Shown: positions 18,123-28,750, counted from the first letter of the stretch. The stretch: DNA of 64,000 nucleotides from Flavobacterium sandaracinum (GCF_004349135.1 NZ_SMFN01000015.1:1-64000); one strand, 5' to 3'. Numbers and translations: made by a program. Notes: a model not told the origin generated them from the sequence alone.

Positions 18123-19352
18123 ATGCTATACTATTTATTTGAATATTTAGATAAAACATTAGATGTTCCAGGAACAGGGGTTTTTCAGTACATCACGTTT
18201 AGATCGGCATTAGCTTTTATGCTATCGTTATTACTGTCCACTATTTATGGAAAAAGAATCATTCGATTTTTGCAAGCACAACAAGTAGGGGAGACTGTTC
18301 GAGAGTTAGGGTTGGCAGGCCAAAATGAAAAAGCGGGAACACCCACGATGGGAGGATTAATCATAATTTTTGCCACTTTAGTGCCAGTTTTACTGTTTGC
18401 AAAACTGCATAATATTTACATCGTATTGTTGATAGTGACCACGTTATGGATGGGAACGATTGGATTTATTGATGATTATATTAAAATTTTCAAGAAAGAT
18501 AAAGCAGGTTTAAAAGGGATATTTAAAGTTTTTGGACAAGTTGGTTTGGGTTTGATAGTAGGAATCGTTCTATATTTTCATGCTGGTGTAACTGTAAGAA
18601 CGGATACGGGCAAAGTAGACGTTTTTAAAACGTCGACGCAAACCGTTATTATGCCTGCGCCTATCGAAGAAAAATCTACGGCAACGACAATTCCCTTCTT
18701 TAAAAACAATGAGTTTGATTATGCCGAATTGCTGGCTTGGACTGGGGACGGATATGAAAAATGGGCTTGGTTAATTTTTATTCCGGTAGTAATTTTTATT
18801 ATAACTGCAGTTTCAAACGGCGCTAATCTAACAGATGGAATTGATGGTCTTGCTGCGGGAACTTCGGCTATTTCGGTACTCGCATTGGGAATATTCACAT
18901 TCGTCTCAGGTAATATTATTTTCTCTAATTATCTGAACATTATGTATATCCCCAATTCTGGTGAAATGACGGTTTTCATAGCCGCCTTTGTAGGGTCATT
19001 GATTGGATTTCTTTGGTATAATTCCTATCCAGCATCCGTTTTTATGGGTGATACCGGTAGTTTGACAATTGGCGGAATTATAGCAGTTCTTGCAATTGCA
19101 GTTCGAAAAGAAATGCTCATTCCTTTATTGTGTGGGATTTTTCTTGTCGAAAATTTATCTGTGGTTCTTCAAGTAAGTTATTTCAAGTATACGAAGAAAC
19201 GCTTTGGCGAAGGCCGAAGAATATTTTTAATGTCTCCTTTACATCATCATTACCAGAAAAAAGGGTATCACGAAAGTAAAATTGTAACCCGTTTTTGGAT
19301 TGTGGCTATCATGCTGGCCATATTGTCAATTGTCACTTTAAAATTAAGATAG
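18123..19352 (+). CDS. mraY: Phospho-MurNAc-pentapeptide transferase MraY
   Basis: Integral membrane enzyme that joins UDP-MurNAc-pentapeptide to undecaprenyl phosphate, giving lipid I. Typical motifs: GTPTMGG (72-78), IDDYIK with catalytic Asp117-Asp118, [10 protein letters not shown] (235-244), MGDTGS and the His-rich SPLHHHY near the C-terminus. At 409 residues it is ~50 longer than the E. coli protein. The excess lies mainly in a polar segment of about residues 155-213 between membrane helices, which appears to be an extra loop common in Bacteroidota. Confidence 0.97.
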   Translation: MLYYLFEYLDKTLDVPGTGVFQYITFRSALAFMLSLLLSTIYGKRIIRFLQAQQVGETVRELGLAGQNEKAGTPTMGGLIIIFATLVPVLLFAKLHNIYIVLLIVTTLWMGTIGFIDDYIKIFKKDKAGLKGIFKVFGQVGLGLIVGIVLYFHAGVTVRTDTGKVDVFKTSTQTVIMPAPIEEKSTATTIPFFKNNEFDYAELLAWTGDGYEKWAWLIFIPVVIFIITAVSNGANLTDGIDGLAAGTSAISVLALGIFTFVSGNIIFSNYLNIMYIPNSGEMTVFIAAFVGSLIGFLWYNSYPASVFMGDTGSLTIGGIIAVLAIAVRKEMLIPLLCGIFLVENLSVVLQVSYFKYTKKRFGEGRRIFLMSPLHHHYQKKGYHESKIVTRFWIVAIMLAILSIVTLKLR

Positions 19353-19353
19353 T

Positions 19354-20685
19354 ATGCGGTTAGTAATTTTAGGTGGTGGAGAAAGTGGTGTTGGTACTGC
19401 TATTCTAGGTAAGAAAAAAGGGTACGAAGTTTTCGTATCTGATTTTGGAAAAATAAAAGGAAATTACAAAGAAGTTCTTATCATTAATGGGATCTCTTGG
19501 GAAGAGGAAAAACATACGGAGGAGTTGATCTTGAATGCTGCTGTGGTGATGAAAAGTCCAGGAATTCCGGATAAATCTCCAATAGTAAAAAAGCTGAAGG
19601 AACGAGGAATTCCAGTGATTTCAGAGATTGAGTTTGCGGCTCCTTTTACGAAAGCATCCATTATAGGTATAACTGGAAGCAACGGAAAAACGACTACAAC
19701 AATGCTGACACATCATTTGCTGAAATCAGCTGGATTGAATGTAGGATTGGGCGGCAATATAGGAAAAAGTTTTGCTTGGCAGATTGCTGATAATAAATAC
19801 GATTCCTATGTGCTGGAGTTGAGTAGTTTCCAACTGGATGGAATTATTGATTTCAAACCCCATATTGCTATTATTACGAATATAAGTCCAGATCATTTAG
19901 ATCGGTACGAATACAAATATGAAAATTACATTGATTCAAAATTCAGAATAACAATGAATCAAACAGAAGATGATTATCTCATCTATGATGCAGATGATGA
20001 AGCCATATGCAATTGGTTCAAAACGCACACAACAAAAGCAAAATTAATCCCTTTTTCATTGACTAAAATTTTCAGCGAAGGAGCCTATATAAAAAACAAC
20101 AAAATGGAAATTAAGATCAGTCAGGAAGAGTTTACAATGGATACAGAACACATTGCTTTAGAAGGAAAACATAATATGAAAAATGCAATGGCAGCAACCT
20201 CTGTGGCTAAATTAATGCAAATAAGAAAGGCTACAATTAGAGAAAGTCTTTCTAATTTTCAAGGAGTAGAACACCGTCTGGAAAAGGTTTTAAAAATTCA
20301 AAATGTTCAATATATCAATGATTCTAAAGCAACCAATGTTAACGCAACCTTTTTTGCTTTAGACAGTATGAATACACCAACGGTTTGGATTGTGGGTGGT
20401 GTCGATAAAGGGAATGATTATAACGAATTAATGTCCTTAGTTCGTGAGAAAGTAAAAGCAATTATTTGCCTTGGTGTAGATAATAAAAAGATTATTGATG
20501 TTTTTGGGAATGTGGTTGACATGATGATTGAGGTGGATAACATGAATGATGCAGTTCGAATGGCACAACGATTAACTGAAAAAGGGGACTCTGTATTATT
20601 GTCTCCGGCCTGCGCTAGTTTTGATTTGTTCGAGAATTATGAAGACAGAGGGAATCAATTTAAACAAGCAGTTAAAAATTTATAG
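19354..20685 (+). CDS. murD: UDP-MurNAc-L-alanine:D-glutamate ligase MurD
   Basis: ATP-dependent ligase that adds D-glutamate to UDP-MurNAc-L-alanine. 443 residues with N-terminal nucleotide-fold LGGGESGVGTAILG, P-loop GITGSNGKTTTT (about 106-117), the EHRLE motif (GVEHRLEKV) and NDSKATN in the C-terminal half, and LLSPACASFD near the end, all typical of MurD. One base separates it from mraY and ~47 from ftsW. Confidence 0.97.
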   Translation: MRLVILGGGESGVGTAILGKKKGYEVFVSDFGKIKGNYKEVLIINGISWEEEKHTEELILNAAVVMKSPGIPDKSPIVKKLKERGIPVISEIEFAAPFTKASIIGITGSNGKTTTTMLTHHLLKSAGLNVGLGGNIGKSFAWQIADNKYDSYVLELSSFQLDGIIDFKPHIAIITNISPDHLDRYEYKYENYIDSKFRITMNQTEDDYLIYDADDEAICNWFKTHTTKAKLIPFSLTKIFSEGAYIKNNKMEIKISQEEFTMDTEHIALEGKHNMKNAMAATSVAKLMQIRKATIRESLSNFQGVEHRLEKVLKIQNVQYINDSKATNVNATFFALDSMNTPTVWIVGGVDKGNDYNELMSLVREKVKAIICLGVDNKKIIDVFGNVVDMMIEVDNMNDAVRMAQRLTEKGDSVLLSPACASFDLFENYEDRGNQFKQAVKNL

Positions 20686-20732
20686 AAAAGTTTTATCGTA
20701 TGAACGAAAGTAAACTTTAAAAAGAAAATGAT

Positions 20733-22022
20733 ATGAAACAATTAATAGGCAATCTAAAAGGAGATAAAGGGATTTGGTCATTTGTGGCCTTATTGGCCTT
20801 ATTTTCGTTTATGCCTGTTTTTAGTGCAAGCAGTAACTTGGCCTATTTAGGGCATGGAACAGGAAATACTTTAGGGTATTTAGTAAAACATTCGGGTCAT
20901 ATTTTTTTTGGTTTTTTAATCATTTTTTGGGTTCACAAAATTCCGTATCACTATTTTAGATCTATTTCTAAATGGCTGTTGCCCGTTGTTTGGGTTGTTT
21001 TAGCCATAACAATGATAAAAGGTACAGTGATAGGTGGAGCCAATGCAAGTAGATGGCTTCAGATACCATTTGTAGGTATTTCATTTCAACCTTCGGCTTT
21101 TGCGGCCTTAGTTTTGTTTGTATTTGTTGCGCGTTATTTGTCTAAAACAAGAGAGAAACCAATTGATTTTGTAGAATCATTGAAAGAGCTGTGGCTCCCC
21201 GTTTTTATTACCTTGATTTTTATTCTTCCTTCGAATTTTTCGACTACGGCATTAATTTTTTCGATGATATTAATGTTGGCATTCATAGGGAAGTATCCTA
21301 TGAAATATATCGCAGTAATAGTTGGATCAGGCATAGTCTTTCTAACCTTCTTTGTTTTGATTTCTAAAGCTTTTCCCGATGCTAAATTTTTTAGCAGAGT
21401 AAGAACTTGGGAAAGTCGTATTGAAAATTTTAGCACCGATAAACCAGATGAAGATGATTATCAAATAGAAAAGGCAAAAATTGCTATTGCATCAGGCAAG
21501 ATTTATGGACTAGGACCTGGTAAAAGTGTTCAGAAAAATTTCTTACCTCAATCTTCATCGGATTTTATTTATGCCATTATTGTTGAAGAATACGGATTAA
21601 TAGGTGGATTAGGCGTTTTGTCGCTCTATTTGTTATTGCTTTTCCGATTTGTAGTTGCTTCGCATAAAGCCACCACACTCTTTGGGAAATTGGTGGTTAT
21701 AGGTCTTGGTTTTCCAATGATTTTTCAGGCCATGATTAATATGGCCGTAGCTGTAGAATTATTACCTGTTACGGGACAAACACTGCCGTTGATTAGTAGT
21801 GGAGGAACTTCTATTTGGATGACCTGTATCGCTTTAGGAATCATTATTGGTGTAACTAAGAAAGAAGAAGAAATTGCTCAGGAATTGAAAGATACGGCAA
21901 AAAGGGAGGAAGCGCTACAAAAATTAATCGATAGAGAGTTAGAAGAAGAGTACGTTTTAGAGGAAGCGTATTCAATCGAAGACAAGGCAAAAAATCCAAT
22001 GCAGGCAGTTTTAAACAAGTAA
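20733..22022 (+). CDS. ftsW: Lipid II polymerase FtsW
   Basis: SEDS-family septal glycosyltransferase working with FtsI. 429 residues, about ten membrane helices, and signatures GANASRWLQI, SSSDFIYAIIVEEYG (with the conserved essential Asp) and PVTGQTLPLISSGGTS. The family motif QPSE is QPSA here, so the acidic residue is replaced; I believe similar substitutions occur in other Bacteroidota. The cytoplasmic C-terminus (from about 380) is unusually rich in Glu/Lys and likely coiled coil. Confidence 0.95.
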   Translation: MKQLIGNLKGDKGIWSFVALLALFSFMPVFSASSNLAYLGHGTGNTLGYLVKHSGHIFFGFLIIFWVHKIPYHYFRSISKWLLPVVWVVLAITMIKGTVIGGANASRWLQIPFVGISFQPSAFAALVLFVFVARYLSKTREKPIDFVESLKELWLPVFITLIFILPSNFSTTALIFSMILMLAFIGKYPMKYIAVIVGSGIVFLTFFVLISKAFPDAKFFSRVRTWESRIENFSTDKPDEDDYQIEKAKIAIASGKIYGLGPGKSVQKNFLPQSSSDFIYAIIVEEYGLIGGLGVLSLYLLLLFRFVVASHKATTLFGKLVVIGLGFPMIFQAMINMAVAVELLPVTGQTLPLISSGGTSIWMTCIALGIIIGVTKKEEEIAQELKDTAKREEALQKLIDRELEEEYVLEEAYSIEDKAKNPMQAVLNK

Positions 22023-22077
22023 GCCATTTTATACCCTTAAATTTTTAAAATAATAGCAACTCAGTAACTTTAAAAAA

Positions 22078-23175
22078 ATGAAACAATACAAATTCATATT
22101 AAGCGGTGGCGGAACTGGAGGACATATCTATCCGGCAATTGCTATTGCAAATGAATTGAAGTCTCGTTTTCCTAATGCCGAATTTCTATTTGTTGGTGCC
22201 AAAGATAAAATGGAGATGCAAAAGGTGCCTCAGGCAGGTTACAAGATCATCGGACTATGGATTGCAGGATTACAACGAAGACTAACATTTGACAATACTC
22301 TTTTTCCAATAAAACTAATTAGCAGCTTGCTAAAGTCGCGCACTATAATCAAGCAGTTTGAGCCAGATGTAGTTATTGGCACTGGAGGTTTTGCCAGTGG
22401 TCCACTTTTACAAATAGCGGCAATTGCAGGTATTCCAACTGTGATTCAGGAACAAAATTCCTATCCTGGAATTACCAATAAGTTATTGAGCAAAAAGGCA
22501 AAAAAGATTTGTGTTGCCTATGAAAACTTAGAACGCTTTTTTCCAAAAGAAAAAATGATTTTAACTGGAAATCCAGTGCGTCAGGATTTAATTGATATTG
22601 ATTCCAAACGAGAAATAGCGTTACAGCATTTTGATTTAGACCCTAAGAAAAAAACACTTTTGGTTTTAGGAGGTAGTTTAGGAGCCAGAAGAATAAATGA
22701 GTTAATCGCGAAAGAAATTTTGTTGTTTGCAGCTCATAATGTGCAAGTGATTTGGCAATGTGGTAAGTTGTATTTTGATGATTATAAACGTTTGGAAGAG
22801 AATGGTAATATTCAGATTCATTCTTTTATTGATAAAATGGATCTGGTTTATGCAGCGGCAGATATCGTGGTTTCTCGTGCAGGAGCTTCTTCCGTATCGG
22901 AATTATGCATTGTTGGTAAACCCGTGATTTTTATTCCTTCTCCTAATGTAGCTGAAGATCACCAAACTAAAAATGCGCAAGCGATAGTTGATAAAAATGG
23001 AGCTATTTTATTGAAAGAAGTAGAGCTAGATTCTCAATTCGGTACTGTATTTGAGTCTTTAATTAAAGATGAGGCAAAACAAAAAATGCTAAGTGATAAC
23101 ATAAAACAATTGGCAATGCCAGAAGCAACAAAACGAATTGTTGATGAAATTGTTAAGCTGATAGATAGAAAATAA
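22078..23175 (+). CDS. murG: Lipid II synthase MurG
   Basis: Membrane-associated GT28 glycosyltransferase that adds GlcNAc to lipid I. 365 residues. Shows the first G-loop [12 protein letters not shown] (about 9-20), second glycine-rich segment GTGGFASGP, third [11 protein letters not shown], and the donor-binding region [12 protein letters not shown]. It sits between ftsW and murC with short spacers, the standard dcw order. Confidence 0.97.
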   Translation: MKQYKFILSGGGTGGHIYPAIAIANELKSRFPNAEFLFVGAKDKMEMQKVPQAGYKIIGLWIAGLQRRLTFDNTLFPIKLISSLLKSRTIIKQFEPDVVIGTGGFASGPLLQIAAIAGIPTVIQEQNSYPGITNKLLSKKAKKICVAYENLERFFPKEKMILTGNPVRQDLIDIDSKREIALQHFDLDPKKKTLLVLGGSLGARRINELIAKEILLFAAHNVQVIWQCGKLYFDDYKRLEENGNIQIHSFIDKMDLVYAAADIVVSRAGASSVSELCIVGKPVIFIPSPNVAEDHQTKNAQAIVDKNGAILLKEVELDSQFGTVFESLIKDEAKQKMLSDNIKQLAMPEATKRIVDEIVKLIDRK

Positions 23176-23198
23176 TAGAGATAAAGAAAGAAACGAAA

Positions 23199-24548
23199 AT
23201 GAACTTGAATCAAATACATAACGTCTATTTTATTGGAATTGGTGGAATCGGGATGAGCAATTTAGCTCGTTATTTCAAAAATTTGGGAAAACAGGTTTGC
23301 GGATATGATAAAACGCCTTCTGTTCTAACAAATGAATTGATGGAAAGTGGAATTGCAATTCACTTTGAAGATAGTATTGATTTGATCCCTAAAGATTTTT
23401 TTATCGAGAATACGCTAGTAATTATTACACCGGCAGTACCAGTTACACATTCGGAATGGAATTACTTCGTGGAAAGAGAGTATGAAATAAAAAAGAGAGC
23501 CGAAGTTTTAGGATTAATTACTAAGGATACGTTTTGTTTTGCAGTTGCAGGTACCCATGGAAAAACAACGACATCGGGGATTTTAGGACATATATTATAC
23601 CAAAGTGGCGCTGACGTTACTGCTTTTATAGGTGGAATAGTGGAGAATTATAATTCAAATTTAATAGGAAGTGGTACAACAGTAACGGTAGTTGAAGCAG
23701 ATGAATTTGATCGTTCCTTTCTACATTTGCATCCCAATATTGCTTGCATTACATCCATGGATGCTGATCATCTTGATATTTACGGGACAAGTGAAGCTAT
23801 TGAGGCGTCTTTTATGGAATTTGCAGCTAAAATAGAAGATAAAAATAATCTTTTCATCACAAAAGAATTACCATTAGAAGGATTAACGTGTGCGGTAAAC
23901 GAAGACGCTATTTATAAAGCGTTTAACATAAGAATAGGAGACGGAAGCTATGTTTTCGATGTACAAACACCCACTGAAATAATTAAAGATTTACATTTTG
24001 GATTACCAGGACGTCATAACTTAATGAATGCGGTAATGGCTATTGCAATGGCAAATTTATTCGGCACCCCAACCGATGCCATTGCAAATGCCATTGCATC
24101 ATTTAAGGGGATAAAAAGAAGGTTTTCGTACCAAATTAAAACAGCAGCTAAAGTTTATATTGATGATTATGCACATCATCCAACAGAAATAAATGCGGTG
24201 CATCAAGCTGTACGGGAATTATATCCCAATCAGAAAGTACTAGCGATTTTTCAGCCTCATTTGTATAGCAGAACAAGAGATTTTGCTGATGAATTTGCCA
24301 AAAGTTTGTCCCACTTTGATGAAGTTCTTTTGTTAGATATTTATCCGGCTCGAGAACTGCCGATACAAGGTGTAACTTCGCAATGGATCTTGGATAAGAT
24401 GCTGCATAATAATAAGAAATTAGTTGCCAAAAATGATTTGATTAACGCGATATTGGCAAGTGATGCAACGGTCGTTGTCACTATTGGAGCAGGAGATATT
24501 GGAGAATTAGTACCATTAATTAAAAAAGCAATCAATGAAACTCTTTAA
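23199..24548 (+). CDS. murC: UDP-MurNAc-L-alanine ligase MurC
   Basis: First Mur ligase: adds L-alanine to UDP-MurNAc. 449 residues with FIGIGGIGMSNLAR at the N-terminus (UDP-MurNAc binding), ATP-binding AVAGTHGKTTTSG (about 116-128), EADEFDRSFL and the YIDDYAHHPTEI segment characteristic of MurC. The 3' end overlaps ftsQ by 14 bases. No ddl (D-Ala-D-Ala ligase) follows, unlike enterobacterial dcw clusters. Confidence 0.97.
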   Translation: MNLNQIHNVYFIGIGGIGMSNLARYFKNLGKQVCGYDKTPSVLTNELMESGIAIHFEDSIDLIPKDFFIENTLVIITPAVPVTHSEWNYFVEREYEIKKRAEVLGLITKDTFCFAVAGTHGKTTTSGILGHILYQSGADVTAFIGGIVENYNSNLIGSGTTVTVVEADEFDRSFLHLHPNIACITSMDADHLDIYGTSEAIEASFMEFAAKIEDKNNLFITKELPLEGLTCAVNEDAIYKAFNIRIGDGSYVFDVQTPTEIIKDLHFGLPGRHNLMNAVMAIAMANLFGTPTDAIANAIASFKGIKRRFSYQIKTAAKVYIDDYAHHPTEINAVHQAVRELYPNQKVLAIFQPHLYSRTRDFADEFAKSLSHFDEVLLLDIYPARELPIQGVTSQWILDKMLHNNKKLVAKNDLINAILASDATVVVTIGAGDIGELVPLIKKAINETL

Positions 24549-25257
24549 TTGGACCAATATTCGATTGATACTGATGTTTGCATTAGTAGTTTTTCTGTTT
24601 TCTTTTACGTCAAAACGGAATGAAAACAGGAAATTGACCAAATCTGAAGTTATTTTTGTTGGAGATAATGATCCTTTTGTTAAACAAGAAACGGTTAATA
24701 AATTGTTAATAGAAAATAATCGAGAGGCATCCAGCATTCAAAAAGTTAATTTAGATTTGAATACGCTGGAGACAAATCTCAATGCACAAGAAATGATTGA
24801 AAAATCACATGTCTATGTGAGTATTGATGGGGTGTTAAAAGCAGAGGTGAAACAAAAAACTCCTATTGCTAGAGTTTTTGATAATGGAGGTTCTTTTTAC
24901 ATTGATTATAAAGGGAATAGAATGCCATTATCGACAAATTTTACAGCTCGAGTTCCACTTGTTTCAGGGGGAATAAATAAAAATAATAACGAAGATTTAG
25001 CCCACTTATTTCGCATAATTTATGATGATGCATTTTTGAAAAAAAACATTATAGGAATTGAAATTATGCCAAATGGTAGCTTAAAAATGCACAACAGAAA
25101 TTTTGATTATCAAATTGATTTTGGTAAATTGATTAATGTGGAGCGTAAATTTAAAAATTACAAAGCTTTTTTTCAAAAAGCAGTTTTAGATAGTTCGTTG
25201 TATAAATATAAAAAAATTGACCTCCGGTTTACGGAACAAGTAGTTTGCACTAAATAA
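24535..25257 (+). CDS. ftsQ: Division protein FtsQ/DivIB-like
   Basis: 240-residue bitopic membrane protein: short cytoplasmic tail, one helix (about 7-25, LILMFALVVFLFSFTS), then a periplasmic part. Residues ~35-105 have the POTRA-like pattern (GDNDPFVKQETVNKLLIENN and ...SHVYVSIDGVLKAEVKQKTPIARVF). FtsQ links early and late divisome proteins. Weakly conserved family, but position between murC and ftsA and the layout make the call firm. Confidence 0.92.
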   Translation: MKLFNWTNIRLILMFALVVFLFSFTSKRNENRKLTKSEVIFVGDNDPFVKQETVNKLLIENNREASSIQKVNLDLNTLETNLNAQEMIEKSHVYVSIDGVLKAEVKQKTPIARVFDNGGSFYIDYKGNRMPLSTNFTARVPLVSGGINKNNNEDLAHLFRIIYDDAFLKKNIIGIEIMPNGSLKMHNRNFDYQIDFGKLINVERKFKNYKAFFQKAVLDSSLYKYKKIDLRFTEQVVCTK

Positions 25258-25263
25258 TAGATA

Positions 25264-26643
25264 ATGGAAAAAGAGAATATTGCAGTAGGTCTAGATATTG
25301 GGACAACTAAAATAGTTGCCATGATAGGCAAAAAGAATGAATATGGTAAACTAGAAATTTTAGGTGTTGGTAAATCTAAAAGTTTGGGTGTGGCACGAGG
25401 TGTTGTAAATAACATTACACAAACCATACAATCCATACAGCAAGCTATTCAAGAAGCGGAGAATAACTCCGGTTATAAAATAAAAGATGTGGTTGTTGGT
25501 ATCGCAGGACAACACATACGCAGTATACAACACACAGATTATATTAGCAGAAACAATCCTGAGGAAGTGATTGGTGGGAATGATATTCAACTTTTGATTG
25601 ATCAAGTCAACAAATTGGCCATGTTGCCTGGTGAAGAAATAATACACGTTTTGCCACAAGAATTCAAAATTGATGGACAATCTGAAATCAAAGAACCTAT
25701 AGGAATGTACGGTGGAAGATTAGAATCTAGTTTTCATGTAGTAGTGGGTCAGGCATCGTCTATTCGTAATGTGGGTAGGTGTATTCAAAGTTCTGGAATT
25801 GAACTTTCAGGTTTGACATTGGAGCCATTAGCTTCTGCCGATGCAGTTTTAAGTCAGGAAGAAAAAGAAGCTGGAGTTGCATTAATTGACATAGGTGGAG
25901 GTACTACCGATTTAGCTATTTTTAAAGATGGTATTATTCGGCATACAGCAGTAATTCCGTTTGGAGGAAATGTAATTACAGACGATATAAAAGAAGGATG
26001 TTCTATAATTGAAAAGCAAGCTGAATTACTAAAAGTTAAATTTGGTTCTGCTTGGCCAGGAGAAAATAGAGATAATGAAATTGTTTCTATTCCAGGTCTA
26101 AGAGGTAGAGAGCCAAAAGAAATATCGTTAAAGAATCTATCCAAAATAATTCATGCTCGAGTTGTGGAGATTGTGGATCAGGTGTTTACAGAAGTTAAAG
26201 CTTACGGTCATGAAGATCCTCGAAAGAAACTGATCGCAGGTATTGTATTAACAGGTGGTGGTGCTCAATTGAAACATATTAAGCAACTAGTAGAATATAT
26301 TACTGGAATGGATACAAGAATAGGGTATCCTAACGAACATTTAGCTGGGAATTCAGATGAGGAAATCTCAAGTCCGTTGTATGCAACGGCAGTGGGTTTA
26401 GTAATGAAAAGCATTGAAAATAAAACGCAAAGCGCGGTACGTTTGGATGCAGTTGAACAACCAAAAGCTACCGTGTACAGAGCGCCAGTGGTTCAGAGTC
26501 CAATAATCAATGAAATCCCTGAGGAAGTAAAAGAGGACCATAACTCGAACGAGAAACACAATTCTACAGTAAATAGGATACAAAGAAATTTCTTTGATCG
26601 ATATGTAGATAAGATTAAGGACTTTTTAGATAATGCAGAATAA
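25264..26643 (+). CDS. ftsA: Division protein FtsA
   Basis: Actin-like ATPase that anchors FtsZ to the membrane. 459 residues with the actin-fold phosphate loops (VGLDIGTTKIVAMIG near 8-22; LIDIGGGTTDLAIF near 206-219) and the adenosine motif VLTGGGAQLKHI. The C-terminus ends in an amphipathic helix (about 440-455, with RNFFDRYVDKIKDFL) preceded by a variable linker, as expected for membrane attachment. Six bases after ftsQ. Confidence 0.96.
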   Translation: MEKENIAVGLDIGTTKIVAMIGKKNEYGKLEILGVGKSKSLGVARGVVNNITQTIQSIQQAIQEAENNSGYKIKDVVVGIAGQHIRSIQHTDYISRNNPEEVIGGNDIQLLIDQVNKLAMLPGEEIIHVLPQEFKIDGQSEIKEPIGMYGGRLESSFHVVVGQASSIRNVGRCIQSSGIELSGLTLEPLASADAVLSQEEKEAGVALIDIGGGTTDLAIFKDGIIRHTAVIPFGGNVITDDIKEGCSIIEKQAELLKVKFGSAWPGENRDNEIVSIPGLRGREPKEISLKNLSKIIHARVVEIVDQVFTEVKAYGHEDPRKKLIAGIVLTGGGAQLKHIKQLVEYITGMDTRIGYPNEHLAGNSDEEISSPLYATAVGLVMKSIENKTQSAVRLDAVEQPKATVYRAPVVQSPIINEIPEEVKEDHNSNEKHNSTVNRIQRNFFDRYVDKIKDFLDNAE

Positions 26644-26697
26644 AGGCACGGCCTGAAAAATATAAGAATTAATAATAAATATCAAAAACCCAAAATT

Positions 26698-28647
26698 ATG
26701 CCAAGCAACACAGAATTTGGAAGTATTTCATTTGATTTACCTAAAAACCAATCAAATGTAATAAAAGTTATAGGGGTCGGTGGTGGCGGAAGTAACGCTA
26801 TAAATCACATGTTTAAACAAGGGATCAAAGGTGTTGATTTTATCGTATGTAATACGGATTCTCAAGCGTTGCAGAGTAGTTCTGTGCCAAATAAAATTCA
26901 GTTAGGAGTTCATCTAACGGAGGGACTTGGTGCTGGGGCAAACCCTGATGTTGGACAACAGTCCGCAATTGAAAGTATTTCTGAGATTGAGAAAATGCTA
27001 GATCGCAATACTAAGATGGTGTTTATTACAGCCGGAATGGGTGGTGGAACTGGAACTGGTGCAGCACCTGTCATAGCACAACTGGCAAAAGAAAGAGATA
27101 TTCTTACGGTTGGGATTGTGACATTGCCTTTCTTATTTGAAGGTAAAGTGCGTCAGGAACAAGCGTTAATTGGTATAGAAAAATTGCGTAAGCAAGTCGA
27201 TTCTTTAATTGTTATCAATAATAATAAATTAAGAGAAGTATATGGGAATCTTGGTTTTAAAGCTGGATTTTCAAAGGCCGATGAAGTTTTGGCCACAGCC
27301 TCAAGAGGGATTGCTGAAGTAATTACGCATCACTATACGCAGAATATCGATTTAAGAGATGCTAAAACGGTATTGTTCAATAGTGGAACAGCTATTATGG
27401 GGTCTTCTGTTTCTTCAGGCGAAAACAGAGCTAAGGAAGCAATTATTGCAGCTTTGGATTCTCCTTTGTTAAATGATAATAAAATTACTGGTGCCAAAAA
27501 CGTATTGTTGCTTATCGTTTCTGGAACTAATGAAATTACAATTGACGAAATTGGAGAAATTAATGATCATATTCAAGTTGAAGCAGGTCATAATGCTAAT
27601 ATTATTATGGGAGTTGGTGAAGATGAATCTCTTGGAGATGCCATCGCAGTAACTATTATTGCTACAGGATTTGACATTGAACAACAAAATGAAATCGTAA
27701 ATACAGAGCCGAAAAAAATTATTCACACATTAGAGGATGAACAAAGAAGTGTGCATAATCTAAGTAGTAAAACAGTTACAGCATTCGATTTGAATACAGA
27801 ATCACCAATTTCAAACTCTAGCGAAAGAATTGTTTTCGATCTAGTAGAAGATATTGTTGCTGCTGAGCCTGAAATCGTTCCTCAACCAGCGATTGCGCCA
27901 ACTACAATTAATAAGGAAGAGTTGATGGTTATGTCTGAATTTATTAAAAATTTAGATGTAACCTTCGAAATAGTTTCTCCTATTACTGATATTGATTTTA
28001 CAATCACATCTCCTGTAGCTGAAGCTAAAGCAGTGCAGCCAAAGGTTATCGAAAGACAAGAACAAACTACTTTCTCTTTTGATTTACCTCTTTTTAAAAC
28101 AGAACCAGCAGATCAAGTACAGGAAAATAAAGTATTGTATGAGTTAACGAATGAAACTCGTGATATCAAAGTAAATGAGGCCGTTCAATTTGTTCCAGTG
28201 ACAGAATTAAGTGATAACGGAATCATCAAGTACTCTCTAGAAGAATATATGGATCAAGAGCCTGATTTCATGGCTAAACCAGTCGCAAAAATACCAGAAG
28301 TTGTTATTCCGGCTGAGTTAAATATTACCATGAAACAAGTGGAAAGATCGGTACAGGCGCCAGAAGATTTTGAGACAATCTCTCCTATGGAAATGACTAT
28401 CGAAGAGTCGTTGAGAATGAGAGCTGATGAAAGAAGAAAAAAGCTAAAGGAATTCAATTACAAGTTTCACAACAATGTTTCTAAAATTGATGAATACGAA
28501 AAAGAGCCAGCATACAAAAGATTAGGAATAGATATTTCAAACAATCAGGCGAATAATACAAATTCAAGGATTTCTGTAGGAACAGATAGCAACAACGATT
28601 TGCAGTTGCGTTCAAACAACTCCTATTTGCATGACAATGTAGATTAA
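26698..28647 (+). CDS. ftsZ: Division GTPase FtsZ, with long C-terminal extension
   Basis: Tubulin-like GTPase that forms the division ring. The GTPase core (about 15-330) shows VGGGGSNAINHM, the tubulin signature GGGTGTGAAP and the synergy-loop region. At 649 residues it is far longer than E. coli FtsZ (383): residues ~335-600 are an acidic, Pro/Glu-rich linker. A conserved-looking basic segment EKEPAYKRLGIDI, which resembles the C-terminal peptide that binds FtsA, is followed by a further ~35 Asn/Ser-rich residues instead of ending the protein. Last gene of the cluster. Confidence 0.96.
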   Translation: MPSNTEFGSISFDLPKNQSNVIKVIGVGGGGSNAINHMFKQGIKGVDFIVCNTDSQALQSSSVPNKIQLGVHLTEGLGAGANPDVGQQSAIESISEIEKMLDRNTKMVFITAGMGGGTGTGAAPVIAQLAKERDILTVGIVTLPFLFEGKVRQEQALIGIEKLRKQVDSLIVINNNKLREVYGNLGFKAGFSKADEVLATASRGIAEVITHHYTQNIDLRDAKTVLFNSGTAIMGSSVSSGENRAKEAIIAALDSPLLNDNKITGAKNVLLLIVSGTNEITIDEIGEINDHIQVEAGHNANIIMGVGEDESLGDAIAVTIIATGFDIEQQNEIVNTEPKKIIHTLEDEQRSVHNLSSKTVTAFDLNTESPISNSSERIVFDLVEDIVAAEPEIVPQPAIAPTTINKEELMVMSEFIKNLDVTFEIVSPITDIDFTITSPVAEAKAVQPKVIERQEQTTFSFDLPLFKTEPADQVQENKVLYELTNETRDIKVNEAVQFVPVTELSDNGIIKYSLEEYMDQEPDFMAKPVAKIPEVVIPAELNITMKQVERSVQAPEDFETISPMEMTIEESLRMRADERRKKLKEFNYKFHNNVSKIDEYEKEPAYKRLGIDISNNQANNTNSRISVGTDSNNDLQLRSNNSYLHDNVD

Positions 28648-28667
28648 GTAAATCAAGTCAAAAGGAG

Positions 28668-28705
28668 ATAACCCGAAAATTTATTTTTCGGGTTATTTTT
28701 TTTAT
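28668..28705 (+). terminator. Terminator of the dcw cluster
   Basis: A perfect 12-bp stem (ATAACCCGAAAA with its complement) and 5-base loop followed by a T tract, 20 bases after the ftsZ stop. Confidence 0.92.
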
Positions 28706-28750
28706 GCAACGTGAACATAATAATCTGTTGTGAATTCCAGTAAATTTCTT

